A DNA stretch of 64,000 nucleotides from Diplolepis rosae (GCA_030998225.1 JAPYXD010000161.1:558001-622000), one strand, 5' to 3'; shown: positions 30,078-41,759, counted from the stretch's first letter. Translations and numbers: made by a program. Notes: generated from the letters alone by a model not told the origin.

Positions 30078-32290
30078 CTACTGGCCCTCCCCGTTGTTTC
30101 GCTCTCGACGCATATCAAGTTCTCTCGTCTTCATCACAAGTGTGACGAATGACTCGATGAGCGTCCAGAACCGTTCAGACTGGAGCATGAGAGGGACCAT
30201 CGTGTCAGGAGTAAGTTCGGAACCTAACGCCTGACCGAGGACCTCACTAGCCACACCCCATTTTGCGCAGACGAAGAGTGCGTGCTCTGCGTTATCCACC
30301 GGGAAATCGCAGTAGCAACACGTCTCCTCGTCTCTCTTCTTAAAGCGCCTCAGGTACGCGTTAAAACAGCCATAGCCCGAGAGCGCTTGCGCCAAGGAAA
30401 AGCCGACTTCTCCGTGCTTTCTGTTCAGCCAGGTGGCGAGCTCCGGGATCAGGCGGTAGGTCCATCTCCCTGTCTGCTCAAACGAGTGGACCCTTGAGGA
30501 GCGCCACATGTCATTTCTTCTTTGAGAGACCATTTGTCGCTCTCGTATATCACCCACCTGTCGCTCAGATAGTCATCTATCATTCGCAACAGGTAGTCTG
30601 GAACCTTTTTCCGCATCATCGCCTCGATGCAGATGTCCCATCTCGCGGTATTGAACGCATTGCGTATGTCAATGCTAATCAATGCACAGAATCCCTTACG
30701 CTTACCAGTTCCTTTTCTTGCATTTGTGGCGATGTTAACCACAGCTTGGATGGCGTCCACAGTGGACCTGCCTTTCCTGAATCCGAACTGGTTTTCCGAG
30801 AGACCGTTCTCCCTGACCAAGAGAGCCTGAAGCCGTTGTAGAATCAACTCCTCCAGAAGCTTCCCCATCGTATCCAATAAACCTTTGCTTCTTCCAATCT
30901 GCGAAGAACCTCCCATCCCGAAGACAGGAGTTAAAGGCTTCTAGGAGGATCTCCGGGTATGCCCCGATCATCTCTTTGAGGATCTCGTTCGGCACCCCGT
31001 CGATACCCGGCGCTGTATTTGCCTTAAGCCTTCCACCCGCTCTCTTTAGTTCTTCTAGAGTGAAGAGTTCTTCGCGCCGGACCTCGCAGGAACTTCGGTC
31101 CTGTCTTTGGAACGGCTCCACGTGTGGAAACAAGCTTCGCACAATGTACTTGACACGATCGGGATTATCCAGGCCCGGGGTCTTTCTTCTAGTCACCAAT
31201 CTCTTGGTGACTATTTTGAAGGTGAAACCCCATGGATCCTTCTCGACCTCACCGATCAAGTCTTTCCAGCATTGAAGTCGGCTTTTCTTTATGCCTCGCC
31301 TCAAAGCTGTTTTTGCCCCTTTTCATGCCTCGTGCAGCGTAGCATCCCCCTTTGAACGGGTGAATTTTCGCCGCGCTGCGAGGCATTCTCGACGTAGGGC
31401 TGCCAACTGGTCGTTCCACCAGTACATCGAACCCTTGGCTTACCTGCGCTTACGGCGAGGCATCGAGTAGTCACAAGCCGCGACCACCTTCTGCCTCACC
31501 GAGCGCACAGCAGCTTTAAGCGACCCAGCAGGGCAGAACCAACCAAGCTCATCGATGAGCCTGGTTTCTTCGATGTGTTTGCGAAGTCTTTCCCTGCTGA
31601 GTCGTCTCGTGTTCCAGGAGGGTCTCCTTCCTTCGCCGCCCCTACCCTTATCCACCGTCTGAAACCGCTTTTCTAGTGTAAAAACGGTGCACCGGTGGTC
31701 ACTCAAGGTTAGTACCCCGAGGACCGACCAGTCGCTTATCCTTGAAGCGAGGCGAGGTGCAGCAATTGTGAGATCAATTATTGACCTCCCCGCTCCTCGT
31801 CTGAACCTAAATTCCCCGCCCTGATTCAAGACGATCAGTTCGTTCCTAGCGACCATCTCGCCAACCAATATTCCCCTCCTATCTAGGCGGGCCTCGCCCC
31901 ACTCGGGCGACTTACTGTTGAAGTCACCCCCTATGAGGGATCGCCCAATAGCCTCTCGGAGGCTTTCCTGAAGGAGGAGGATCTGGATCTCAAAGACATT
32001 GAAGGGATCGCCGGGGGAGAAGTAGCAGCTGTACACACGCACACCCGCCACCTCCACCCAAACGAACCCCGCGTCGGTCTCCAGGAAGTCCCCGACGCCC
32101 AAATCAGGGTTACAAACAAGGATGCCGGTCCTCCTTGATGCATCCTGATACCAAGCAGAGTTATCGGACCACTTTTACTGCTCACTAATGAGCAGCACAT
32201 CAGCCCCCCTCTCCGTGGCAGTCTGCATCAGGAGGTCCTGGGCATCCTTCCCCCTTCCGAGGTTGAGCTGCAGGAACTTCAGTTTCTGCC
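30078..32290 (-). pseudogene. R1-clade ORF2: endonuclease, partial RT, zinc motif; two deletions
   Basis: The endonuclease is nearly complete: LKFLQLNLGR at about 32283, catalytic Glu in LISEQ (then a TAA at about 32175), GDFNSKSPEWGE at about 31920 and SDHRC at about 31705. Stops follow at about 31440 and 31330 in the same frame. The RT starts with APGIDGVPNEILK (about 31000); near 30900 about 20 residues including the PKPGKP region are missing and the frame shifts to LLDTMGKLLEELILQRLQ. FRKGRSTVDAIQAV, SIDIRNAFNTARWD and CGAPQGS follow. Right after PQGS (about 30496) sequence jumps to FEQTGRWTYRLIPEL and the C-terminal C-x2-C-x8-H-x4-C (CCYCDFPVDNAEHALFVC). The YxDD box and thumb are deleted, so it cannot encode an active RT. 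Confidence 0.85.
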
Positions 32291-33118
32291 TCTCAACCTC
32301 CGAAGCTCTTCCCGGAAGACCGGGCAGGAGCCGCTCCCTGACACATGGGCGACTTCTATGTCGCCCCTGTCTGCGCATGACAGGCACCTTGGTGGCGTCT
32401 TGCAAGTCCTGGCCAAGTGTCCCGTGGCGCCGCATCTCCAACAGGCGTTTTTCCTGTCGGGGTTGCTGCAGCCCCGGGACCCGTGGGCGTACCCAAGGCA
32501 CCTGAAGCAGCGGGCGACTTCCACGTGCTCGCGAATGCGGCACTCTACTCAACCGATCCTCAACTTCCCTAGCTGAAGCGGACGAGCGTTGTCTGCCTCA
32601 GCTAGCCGGATCACTGCAGTTTTCACCCTACCAAAGCGGGTGAAGAGCCTGCAGGAACCCTCAAAAGCTGGTCTGCCCAATGCCAAGAACAGGGCAGACA
32701 CAACCTCTTCTTTTTCAACGGTCTCGTCGAGGTCCCTAATTTCGAGGGACCTCATCGAGACCAGGGCTGAAATTTGCTCCCTTTCCCCGACCGCCAGGTC
32801 GAGCTCCTTTCGGAAGGCCGAAACGTCTCCCCCCTTTTTGAGGACCAGAAGGACTTCTTCCATCCTGGTCCTCCGGATAGACAGGACCTCAAGTCCTGCC
32901 TTCCGGGGGTCGACTTTCGCCTTCATTTCCTTCAAGATGTCGGCGTAGGACTGGCCGTCCTTTGCCGACACCTTGATGGCGTCACCCGACCTGGCGGGCG
33001 TAGAGCGCTTCGACTTAGGAGTGGCGGTGGTCCCCTGCGCTTTTTGCGCCGGGTCCTCCGCTCTTTTCTCCTTTTTTTCTTCTTTTTCTTTTTTTTTCTT
33101 TTTTCTTTGTGACCACAT
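32279..33118 (-). pseudogene. R1-clade ORF1 (Gag-like), one premature stop
   Basis: ATG at 33118 starts a lysine/glutamate-rich head, a middle domain (YADILKEMKAKVDPRKAGLE ... RLFTRFGRVKTAVIRLAEAD) and, in the same frame after a TGA at 32549-32551, three zinc knuckles: CFRCLGYAHGSRGC and CWRCGATGHLARTC (both C-x2-C-x4-H-x4-C), plus CLSCADRG...H...C. The TGA sits where the family has tryptophan (RIG-stop-VECRIREH), so a single G-to-A change explains it. Gag binds the element RNA and forms the ribonucleoprotein. ORF1 is otherwise intact, with normal length of about 280 residues, which suggests the element died fairly recently. Confidence 0.8.
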
Positions 33119-34850
33119 GCCAGTCCCCTACCTTATTCGGCGGCTGACTCGTGGCCACCTCGGCATAAGAGGGCCAAGAGCCACCCTTCCCCCTCTTGGA
33201 AGTTTTTTCAAGAGGGGGAGAGGTCGCAGATCTTTTTTCGCCCTTCGCCTGATTTTTTGGGGTATCTCTCAGAGACGCCGAACGTGGTCTCTGGAAGATC
33301 CCTCATTTCTTCATGGCGGGGTGGGATTCGATTTTTTTTTTGGATTCTCACCTCGCTTTCTAATAGGCTCTTGTGGGTGTTGAGCATACCGCCCAACATC
33401 TCAGTTGCCTAGTTCATCGAGTCTTTAACGAAGCCAGGTTATTCCTCAGCATACCCTGTTGGATAAGGCTGAGGGCCCTGGCTAACTTTTCCCATTTTTA
33501 CATTTTGCTCCCTCAGGATCTGAAGGACGTCTTTCCATCCCTCAGCCCCTGGAGGAGTGTGTGAGTACGCATCTGGCGCCTTCACCTCTTCATCTCCTTT
33601 GTTCTTTACTGAAATCATCTTAATGCCGTCGTGTCTTAAGACGGTTCGCCCATCATGGGAGCCCTACCGCAGTAGGGTTACTATTCCCGCCTGTATAGAT
33701 GCCTGGTTATGTGCGCCGAAACCAAGAAGCGGTTTATCGGATAGTCGATCCTATCAGCACATTTAAATGAGGCTAGAAAAAGGTTACGGGATAGGCCCGC
33801 GCCATAGTGATGCTAAAAGTTTAGCGTCACCCCTATCGACCAAGCGGTGCCAGCTCCGCCCCAACACCTGACCCGGACTTCAGGCTAAATGGTGTGCGAT
33901 TTATCCCTACGCAGCGTCGGATATAAGGAAATACTGACCAGGTAATCCTTCATTCCTGCGCCCGGACGTCCATGATTTGAACCACGACATTGGCTCCAGA
34001 CAGTAGGATCGTGAGCGGTTTTCCCAAATTAACATATGGTTTCACGGGATTTTTACCCTTCGCGGTCGAACACCGAAGGGACTTACGGTTACCCATATTA
34101 CTTCCACAGAGGTGAGGTACTGACATCGCACCCTACCCAGGTCGAGAGGCTACTACTCCTCCCTTGGCTAGTCTATCGGGAATATCCACCAGGCGCCGGT
34201 CGCAGCCCCATTCACTCAGCATCCCATTCATTCTGGTGTGTGTGGGTGTCGGTGTCGTGCATGTGATATTGGTGAGACCGCAAGAGCGCACGCGGGAAGT
34301 TCAGCGTCCTCTCCGCATACGCATTTGGGGCGATACCCCGATTAAGGGGCCCCCCTCATTCACTCCGTGCTCGTGCATTCGGCATCAAGAGACCTGTTCA
34401 AGGTCCCCTGATGCTTTCGCTCCACACCGCGTCCTCACGCGCTTGAAAGTCGCAGAACAACCGTCGTGGCACGTGCGCCCGGCAGGCCCATCACTAGGGA
34501 AAAGCCTGTCTGTAGGGCTACCTTGGCGGCCATCCTGACGGCGACAGCCCTAATGCTGGCAGAGTCCTTGCGGCTACTACCGTACGCTGCAGTACGCGTC
34601 TGCTCCGTGCTTGGACTCATGCATTCACCTCGGCGAGACCCTGCCCGCCCACAAAACGCTCTCTCGGTTGTTAGGTGTGTTGTGTTTAGTGTCGCTGTAA
34701 TGTGTTGTGTCATGTTGCTGTCTGTGTGCCCCCTCCTCCTTTCTCATCCGGGCTTGGGTCCGGCAATGGCGGAGTTGATCGCGATTCTATTAAGCTACTC
34801 AATGATACGCTACTATTACGCAAACACAATCAAAGAAAAATAATTAAATG
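33119..34850 (-). other. Probable 5' untranslated region of the R1-clade element
   Basis: GC-rich sequence continuous with ORF1, with no protein domain in any frame. Several frames of 60-125 residues are shadows of the GC-rich composition. The sharp change to AT-rich DNA at about 34850 marks the likely 5' end. It includes CCCCTCTTGGAA and CCAAGAGGG inverted words near 33167-33200. Confidence 0.5.
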
Positions 34851-34859
34851 CTATCTGGG

Positions 34860-35150
34860 ATTCTCCAGCGTCCCCGCCAGCTTCCTCTTCCGGACATCTT
34901 AAATTTTCCGTCTGCAGCAAACGTTCTGTATAATTGCAAATCAATTAGTTGATTTCGAAATATATGCCACTGCTTACATTATCGGAGGATTATTAGTCGC
35001 GTATCAAATAGGATAAGTTGCCAACAGGTATCTTCGTAGACAATTTCAGACATTTGGATCGGAAGTGAAGTCATACGCATTCTTGATCGTCTAAAACAAC
35101 AACAAATGGCGCACGTTTTGAGGTTATTTTTAAGAGCGAATACACTTTCC
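34860..35150. other. No feature seen
   Basis: AT-rich spacer between the R1-clade element and the next repeat unit. Confidence 0.3.
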
Positions 35151-35213
35151 GGTATATAATTCGGCTTGGAAATGAATACTGGGAGGTTTTCGTGGTCGCT
35201 GATTGCAATTCTT

Positions 35214-35720
35214 CACTTGTTCCCTCGAAAGAAACATTTGAAGATCACTAAGATCGAAGTTTACTTGTTCTTTCAGAAAGGAGCAATTGAGTATTTTTAA
35301 GGCCGATTTCCACTTGTTTCTTCTAAAAAAGACAATTGCGGATCGTTAAGATCGAGCTTCACTTGTTCTTTCGCAAGGAGCAATTGAGCATCGCAGAGGG
35401 CGAGCTCCACTTGTTACCTTTAGAGAGACAATTGCGGAACACTTAGACCAAGCTTCACTTCTTCTCTGTATGAAAAAGATAACTGAAAATCGATGAGACA
35501 GAGCTCCACTTGTTTCCTTTTAATAAGGCAATTGAGGATTTCTAAAACGGAGCTTCACTTGTTCTTTCGCGAGGAGTAATTGAACATTTCAAAGACTGAG
35601 CTTCACTTTTTCCCTTTAAAGAAACAATTGAGAATCCGTAAGACCGAGCTTCATTTGTTCTCTGTAAAAAAATAACTAAAGATCGTTGAGGCAGAGCTCC
35701 ACTTGTTCTTTTGCAAGGAA
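35214..35720 (-). repeat. 48/49-bp tandem repeat, 11 units
   Basis: CACTTGTT or a close variant starts at 35214, 35262, 35311, 35360, 35408, 35456, 35507, 35556, 35604, 35652 and 35700: spacings 48, 49, 49, 48, 48, 51, 49, 48, 48, 48. Units contain CAATTGAG/CAATTGCG and GATCG-TAAGA-CGAGCTTCACTT lines. Read on the minus strand part of the array gives 16-residue repeats (RTSEA..., RTNEA..., GKSEA...), but stops interrupt other units, so it is either a dead coding repeat or a non-coding array with near-codon length. Confidence 0.8.
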
Positions 35721-35775
35721 TCCAGAATTCAGGTACTCCAATTGCTGAAATTGACCTGTAAATGATGGCGAAACT

Positions 35776-35943
35776 CACGTTCGGAAAGCACTTCAATTCG
35801 TGAGAGGTAAGGCTAGTCACATTCAAACAGCATTCTAATTTGTGAAAGGCAAGGGGACTCACGTTTAAAAAGCACCCTGATTCGTGGGAAGCAAGAGGAC
35901 TCACGTTCAAAAGTTATCCCGAGTAGTGAAAGGCAATAGTTAG
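35776..35943 (-). repeat. 42-bp tandem repeat, four units
   Basis: CACGTTC or a variant starts at 35776, 35818, 35860 and 35902, spaced exactly 42 bases. On the minus strand these make 14-residue repeats of the form LNVSPLASHESGCF, open without a stop from 35913 into the neighbouring 48-bp array as far as 35542. The exact multiple of three and the open frame hint at a former coding repeat. Confidence 0.8.
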
Positions 35944-36094
35944 TGAAGTGAGAATCCGAATGTTTTATTTAACTTCTGATGACGACTATCACATGGTCTT
36001 TTTTCTTTTATTTTGCCGATCTAATCATCGATTTGTGATCAGCGACCTTGAAAACCTCAAAGTAATCATTTCCAAGCCGAATTGAACAATTTGT

Positions 36095-36330
36095 GTTGCT
36101 GGGGGATGAATCGCCGACAAACAGCTTCCATATTGGATGGGCCACGTTGAATTTTGATATTTTGATTGCAAAATCTCAATCAGCGACCACAAAAACCTTT
36201 TAGCAATTATAAAAAAAGCCGATTTCAGCAAATAGAGTCACAAAATGCCTGATTGTTTGGCATAATACCCAGGGCAAAGTGAGCTAAAGTCCCAACTACG
36301 ACTGCCATCCTTCTATGTCTTCTATATCTT
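36095..36330. other. No feature seen
   Basis: AT-rich sequence between the minisatellite unit and the next retrotransposon fragment. TCTTCTATGTC/TCTTCTATATC words near 36310 are a minor simple repeat. Confidence 0.3.
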
Positions 36331-37700
36331 CTATGCCCAACAAATCCCTCTTTTATATAGTCTTTCTTCTGCTTTAATAGTCGAAGCAGCGCTATCTAGC
36401 ACAGTGATGTCAATACGCGAAGACCCCCTCAGGCCACTCAGCGCGGCTTCGCGTCCAGAGTTCAGGAGGTGCAGCCCATGCAACGCAATGAAGACCCCCA
36501 CAAGCTCACCTATGCACAGACCAGCACTATCCGTCCTTCCAGAGCATGGAGGACATGGTCGAGCTGGGTTACAGCCGTTCGGCCATGTCAGGTAAGGACG
36601 GCTGCCCACGGGTCCCGACAGTTTTTTGCCGTTATCTGCCTCATGGAGGCTCTGAGACCAGTGAGACTGCCATCAGCACTAGAGTAGAGTTCCTGCACCA
36701 GTGCGACGTCTACATCCCCTCTGTAGAGGATGTCGTTAAGCTGGGCAAAGACGCCTGTCTTGCGCCTGTTTTGTGGCGTATGTTTAGTTTGTCTGTCCAT
36801 TTTCGAGTTTATTAAGTTGGACCAAGTAGCGGCCCAGTGCCCTTAGATAGGCTGTACAATCCCTGCTGAGGATGTTATGCCCACCCCGTCCACCTGCGCG
36901 ACAACAGGTGAGGCACCAGCCGCTTTTTTCGGGCAAGATGTTATACGGAGCCCCTTTTGCGTGCAGTGTCCACAGCTGTCCCGGGCCTCCTGGCAGTGTT
37001 TTGCTACGTTGCCACATGTCTAGCACTTGCAGCAAAGGGAGACGCGATTCATCGACCGCACTACGCACCTCCTCCACCCAACGTAAAGGCACCCCAGCGC
37101 CACGACTCGGCAGTGCAAAAGTGGTCTCATCAAGACACCCCAGTACACCAAATCTTCCGTCCACGGGCCACACCTGCAGCAAAGTCTGAACTGCTGCCCA
37201 AACTCTGCATCAATAAGGCCCGCCAAGAGATCATGATTCAAGGCATAAGTGGCCCCGATTACCTCCTCAGCACTGATCCCCCGGTTGACGTCAAGGAGCA
37301 GAACCTCCACGTCTTATACCTCCGGAAGCGAGGTCCTCAGGCCCCCCTGAATGAGGGCATCGCTGCGGAGGAACGTGTGGATAGAGGCTGGGCTGGCGCT
37401 CTGCGCCAGCACACCCCCGTCCAGCCTCCGCTACTGGACACTCACCTGAATCCTGTCCCCCCCGGGATTGATCGCAATCATGATGGATTTCAGGGTCGCG
37501 CCACTATCAGCCCTCCCATCTGTGCAGATAGGCCTGATCAGAACCCCCAGGGAACCGCTCACTTACCAGTGATGACCGCCATCTGTGTCTTGTTGATTTT
37601 TTCCAATTATAGAGGCAATAGGCGGCAATCTCTTTCTGAAGTTTGTGGACTCTCACTCGGATCGTCTCCAGAGTCGGAGGTGCGGATGCACACACTTACA
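36331..37700 (-). mobile_element. Non-LTR retrotransposon fragment: Gag end and endonuclease start
   Basis: A second GC-rich island on the minus strand. In order it carries a Gag line (VLLLDVNRGISAEEVIGATY at about 37310), CLYVGWRRCVVR, zinc knuckles (CKC-stop-TCGNVAKHC, CGHCTQKGLRITSC, then a GGVG..ILSRDC line) and the beginning of an endonuclease (LNDILYRGDVDVALVQELYS at about 36740). This layout is that of LOA/Jockey-group elements. The 5' and 3' parts are missing and frames change several times. It is not a continuation of the R1-clade element, whose Gag is different. Confidence 0.65.
36588..37310 (-). pseudogene. Gag zinc-knuckle region and endonuclease N-terminus (non-LTR)
   Basis: The Gag part would bind element RNA through CCHC knuckles: the first is CKC-stop-TCGNVAKHC (the usual His replaced by Asn and a stop inside), the second CGHCTQKGLRITSC. 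About 60 residues later the endonuclease starts, with DVDVALVQELYSSADGSLTGL containing the catalytic Glu (usual text VQEPY or VQEPW). Pieces lie in three frames. The rest of the endonuclease is not recognisable beyond about 36590. Confidence 0.6.
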
Positions 37701-37769
37701 ATGACACAGAACTGTTGCACTCAATCGCTCATTATTTTTGTAAAGTTTAATCTTTATTTTACTTAAAAG

Positions 37770-38520
37770 TAGATAATTATCATAATACTGTATGTTAAAG
37801 AAATTATTAATATTCATTATTAATTGTTTATTCAATAAAATTTACAAACTTTGCTAATTTTATACTTCAAATAAGTGCGCCAAAAATGGATTTTCGCGCA
37901 ATTCTTTACGTACCATGAGGGTCTCCTTAGATTATTACAAAATCTTCTTAATAGGTCCTCGAATGATAATCTTGAAAGAATCTATATAGGTTGGCATCTC
38001 ACTTCAGTCTAGGCTCTCTATAGATTTTCTCTTTAGTGCCTACATAGAAACTTGAAAATCGAGACAGGCCCTCTCGAAAGCCAAAAGTAAGACGTGAGGA
38101 ACGAAAGTAGGACCTAAGGAACGAAAACAGATACAATATAAAGACGCCGGTCGTACATGGTCGTCCTTTATAACGCTCTATAGGGACTCGAAGTACTTCT
38201 TCAGCGGGTGTTATGCAAAAAATGATTATTAAACTCTCGGTCTGTTATATACGTGTTATGTGTTAGATTACATTTGATAGAAAATAATTACTTTATCTGA
38301 TCCTAAAATTAATATATTTTTCTAATTGATAGTCTGAATTTCGCAACTTTTTGACAGCGACCCTCAATCGGTCTTATCCGGCATTTGGACAGCCAATTAA
38401 AATTTTTTGATCAGGCTGTAATTTGGTTCATCACATCAAATAATAAATATATAAATACTTATGTCTGGGACAAGTTTCTAGATGTGGTATTGTGAAGTGG
38501 TAAATTTTACCCGTCTATTG
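37770..38520. other. No gene seen
   Basis: AT-rich then mixed sequence. GGACCTAAGGAACGAAA and GACGTGAGGAACGAAAG near 38090-38125 form a small direct duplication. No gene recognised. Confidence 0.3.
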
Positions 38521-39360
38521 AAAAGATTTTAGGGTAGACTCACCGGAATGACAGGTGGGGTTATATCCCGGGGAAAAAGCCGTGTGACGAGAGACCGCAC
38601 TTCGTCGCCACCCGAGAGCACTCGAAACACTTATCACTCACCACCCGCACTTACGCTTCCTGTCCCGTATGTTCCATGCGCCACACGAGGAAGACGGCAC
38701 TAGAGGATAGCGGCGTTGGAAAGGAGTTGTAACCGGTTCCTAACCGAAGTAAACACTAGCAGCCATGACGCTCGATCGAGCTTCGATACATAACGAGTTT
38801 CGACTGATCGAAGGCATCGATGCTTCGATTATCGCCGCCATCGATCGTCGGAGAGCGACGCACAGGACGATCAGCTGCAACCACGTGACCCAGAAGATGC
38901 AGTATGGGGCACACCGGCCTCAGGACTTTATATTTAGTATTATCAACATTAGAAATACTACATTTATGTTAAATAATATTATTGGACACTATCTAACATA
39001 GTGCCAATGTACTAAACGCGCTGTTCGCCGTATAAAAGGGAATCACGTGCTTATAAAAATTATTTGCCAAGGGCAATTACTGTGCTAAGCACGCGATGCC
39101 TAGTCGTCTTCTAGAAATGTGACACGTGAGCTGCTTGCGGGTCTGCGATTGTGTCAAGCCATTATTTCGTAGGACAGGTTGGGAATTTTATCGGCGTCGC
39201 GTCTTCCTTCGAAACTCTCGTCCTGCGACTGCCAACGGAAAATGCCGTTCTGGTTTTACCCGACGAAAAAATCAAAGTACTCTTAACGCCGCTATGGAGG
39301 GCGAATTCGTATTGGCATTTGTCCCCGAGCTGGGAGACGTTGTACAGGTAGGATAAGCAT
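38520..39360 (+). other. GC-rich, CpG-containing island of unknown origin
   Basis: Composition differs strongly from both flanks. It contains an open frame with good start context (AGCCATGACG, 38765-39001, 78 codons, ATCGATGC/GATCGTCG-rich, no domain), a TATAAAAGG at 39031, and a further open stretch to 39356. It could be a host promoter with an untranslated or first exon, an LTR-like end, or an unrecognised transposon. I found no terminal repeats or splice pattern that decides this. Confidence 0.3.
39031..39039 (+). promoter_or_regulatory. TATAAAAGG, possible core promoter
   Basis: A strong TATA-type sequence in the GC-rich island, followed 90 bases later by an open, moderately GC-rich frame. 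No initiator or transcript evidence; it may belong to an LTR or be fortuitous. Confidence 0.25.
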
Positions 39361-39399
39361 TTGGTTATCCAATAACTCTTTTGGCATGTGGCTCGTAAT

Positions 39400-41755
39400 T
39401 CCAAACTATTATACTGACTATAACGCCTTATGACGTCCATCACAAACCGAGACCACTTCGCCGTTCTCTCTAGTGTACGCGAGTGCTCTCTTCTGTATTG
39501 GTACCTTTTTCGTTAATTAACCTCACTCTCTCTCGCGGTAGTGAAAGTTTGATTATTAAATTAGACCATTGTTTAGTTCTTGTTCTCTCAGGTGGTGACG
39601 CGGTAAATTAAGTTAAATTCGCTATATTGTCGCGTGTGACTGGGGAAGTTCCGAGGCTTGTATACTTTTAATTTCTAACCTTCTTTGATGTTCAGGCATT
39701 TCTTGCATATAGTTTTAGTTTATATAGAATCTCTCATTTCTTTAAATAAATTTTGTTCTGCCAAGTTTCAGTTTAATTAAATTCTGGTTTTTTAACTTAA
39801 TAAAATTAGTTGGGCTAACGAAAAGAGCTGTATCTCCTGCATCTCAGTATTTAACCATAATGTGTAATTAGAAATCCATTAAAATGTTAAAAACAGTTTG
39901 AAAAGATTTGGAAGGCAGAGATTCAAGCAAAGATAAAAAAGTTGTTCTGCTAAAGTGCTAGGCAGGTTTGCTGTGTTAAAAAATGGCGCAGTAAAAGCCA
40001 CATTATTTTATTCTCAGATATTTCAATATCTCGATAGCGTGACCTACACTGTAATCATTGTTGAAAAGTAACTATTTCCAAGTAATTAAGTACTTAGAAA
40101 AGTTACGTTGATTGTTTTGAAAAATTGTATTTTAATAAATGTGAATATTGTTATAAAATGAATGGCGACTTTGAAAAGCCTGTGTGATAAGAAAGCAAAT
40201 AGTTGCAAAATATTCCGCCATAATCGCGCACCATTAATTAAAATAATATACAGGGGGGTTTTTATCTTCAAGAAATAGAAATATTTCAAGCAATACGCAT
40301 ACTACGAAATAATGCCTAGTTGTTGAATCAGTTACTTTTTTAACAGTAACTTACAACGCTGATATTGACACCAATCCATATAATGACTTCTGTTTGATAT
40401 TTTTTACTACGAAGAACAGAGAAATTATCACTGAAGTTGATCAGTAAAACTCAATCACTATAACGGATTTTACCAATTAACTGCAGTGGTAATTTCACTG
40501 TTTTTCTTTGAAATACTATTGATTGTCAGTGAATATTTTACCAAAGTGAAAGAGAAACTCATTTCGGGCTATTTTATTACCATAATCTAATTGATTTCAA
40601 TGTAAAGAGCAAGTGTTTTTTCATAAAAACATGCTTTTTCATTGCCCTTGAGAAATCTCAGTCACGTGTGAAAATCATTTGGTTTGCTGAGCTAAATGTT
40701 GTTGATCAGAATTGCATAATACAAGTTAAAGACGCAACATCGTTCTTTGAAATTATAAAAATATACATATTAAAACTTTACAGAAATCTTAAAATTTGGA
40801 TAAATCATACAATAAATTCTATTGTTTGTGACAAACCCAGGAGAGGAAGAATGAACCTCGAACGCTCAATATTATCTTTAAAGATTTATATATTTTTTTA
40901 CCATGCGATTCTCTTTTTGCATCCTCTATTTAATGCTTCTTTTAACACACAAAAGCATTTTAAAGGGGGGGGGGGGAGGTTGAGGATCGCCGTATACTAC
41001 GCTAATTATTTCTCTTACAGGTGATCAGCCTGAAGACCCTATTGACAATCTAAGAGTTTGAAATTTATAAACAAATTAAACGTACATAAAATCATTGGTA
41101 TACAAAAATGCCGGCTATAGTAAAAGAACCGCTAACTGACATTTTTACGAAAATAAGACTTTTACAGTATTAGAATCTTGATGAAATTCTGTATTTAACT
41201 GCGCCTGAAATTTTGAAAAAAAAAAACGCATTAGTTTGATTATTACAGCAATGCAAAGGACGAAAAGATCAACTGAATTAAAACACGTATTTTGGAAACA
41301 TTTGTGAATACGTCACAGTTTATCAATGGGCATTGACGTTTTCTTTCGTGGGAGTATTTTCAAGATGCAAAAACTGTTAACTGTAATTTTCTATAGTTCA
41401 GATAAAAAAAAAATTTTCTTGCATGTTTAAACTGTCCTTACATTTACCATGTGCCGATTAAAAATTGAGCAGAACCTGATGAAATGCCACGTTTTTTTAT
41501 GAAAAAAAGTTTTTGAGTTTTTTCTCAGTTTTCAATCAATATGCGATTAACGGTATTCTTATTGTGGACGGCAATACAGAATCGTAGGACAGATATCCTA
41601 GATAGAAATCTTATTCTAGATATCCCTAAATAATAAAATTTTCACGTGAAAAAAAGAAATCTCTTTGGCCATGAGCGTTATAAAAAGAACACAATAATTA
41701 TTTTACAATATTTTGATCGTTGCTCAGACTCGATACAATGCAGAGAATATGAAGT
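39400..41755. other. No gene seen; 12-base G run
   Basis: AT-rich sequence with a 12-base G run at 40965-40976. The 118-residue open frame at 40668-41024 crosses that run and has no domain. No repeat family was recognised. Confidence 0.35.
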
Positions 41756-41759
41756 CTTT

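Larger units (their letters stand above)
29940..34850 (-). mobile_element. R1-clade non-LTR retrotransposon, internally deleted
   Basis: A 4.9-kb GC-rich block stands out from AT-rich flanks. On the minus strand it has a probable 5' UTR (34850-33119), ORF1 Gag (33118-32279) and ORF2 with endonuclease, RT start and C-terminal zinc motif (32290-30078), then a short 3' UTR. Gag with three CCHC-type knuckles and ORF2 beginning LKFLQLNLGRGKDAQDLL are typical of the R1 clade. No 28S rRNA gene sequence is seen at the edges, so it is not in the classical R1 site. End points are set by the base-composition change and are approximate to about 50 bases. Confidence 0.8.
35153..36090. repeat. Unit with inverted ends around two minisatellites
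   Basis: The left edge (35153-35205: AATTCGGCTTGGAAATGA ... GGTCGCTGAT) is the reverse complement of 36038-36082 (ATCAGCGACCTTGAAAACCT ... CATTTCCAAGCCGAATT). Between them lie an 11-unit 48/49-bp array and a 4-unit 42-bp array. A second ATCAGCGACCACAAAAACCT copy near 36178 extends the right side. It looks like one mobile or foldback repeat with internal tandem arrays. Boundaries and class are uncertain. Confidence 0.5.

Noticed and set aside
32774..33112. 112-residue plus-strand frame ending in a phenylalanine run
   Set aside because: It is the complement of the lysine-rich start of the R1-clade ORF1.
33119..34850. GC-rich block as possible bacterial contamination or endosymbiont transfer
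   Set aside because: It is continuous with the R1-clade ORF1 and has no bacterial gene or ribosome-binding pattern.
36957..37766. 269-residue plus-strand frame
   Set aside because: Antisense shadow of the Gag/endonuclease fragment; GC-rich sequence keeps it open, no domain is seen, and the minus strand carries the zinc knuckles.
40668..41024. 118-residue frame
   Set aside because: AT-rich composition, a poly-G run inside and no domain; probably chance.
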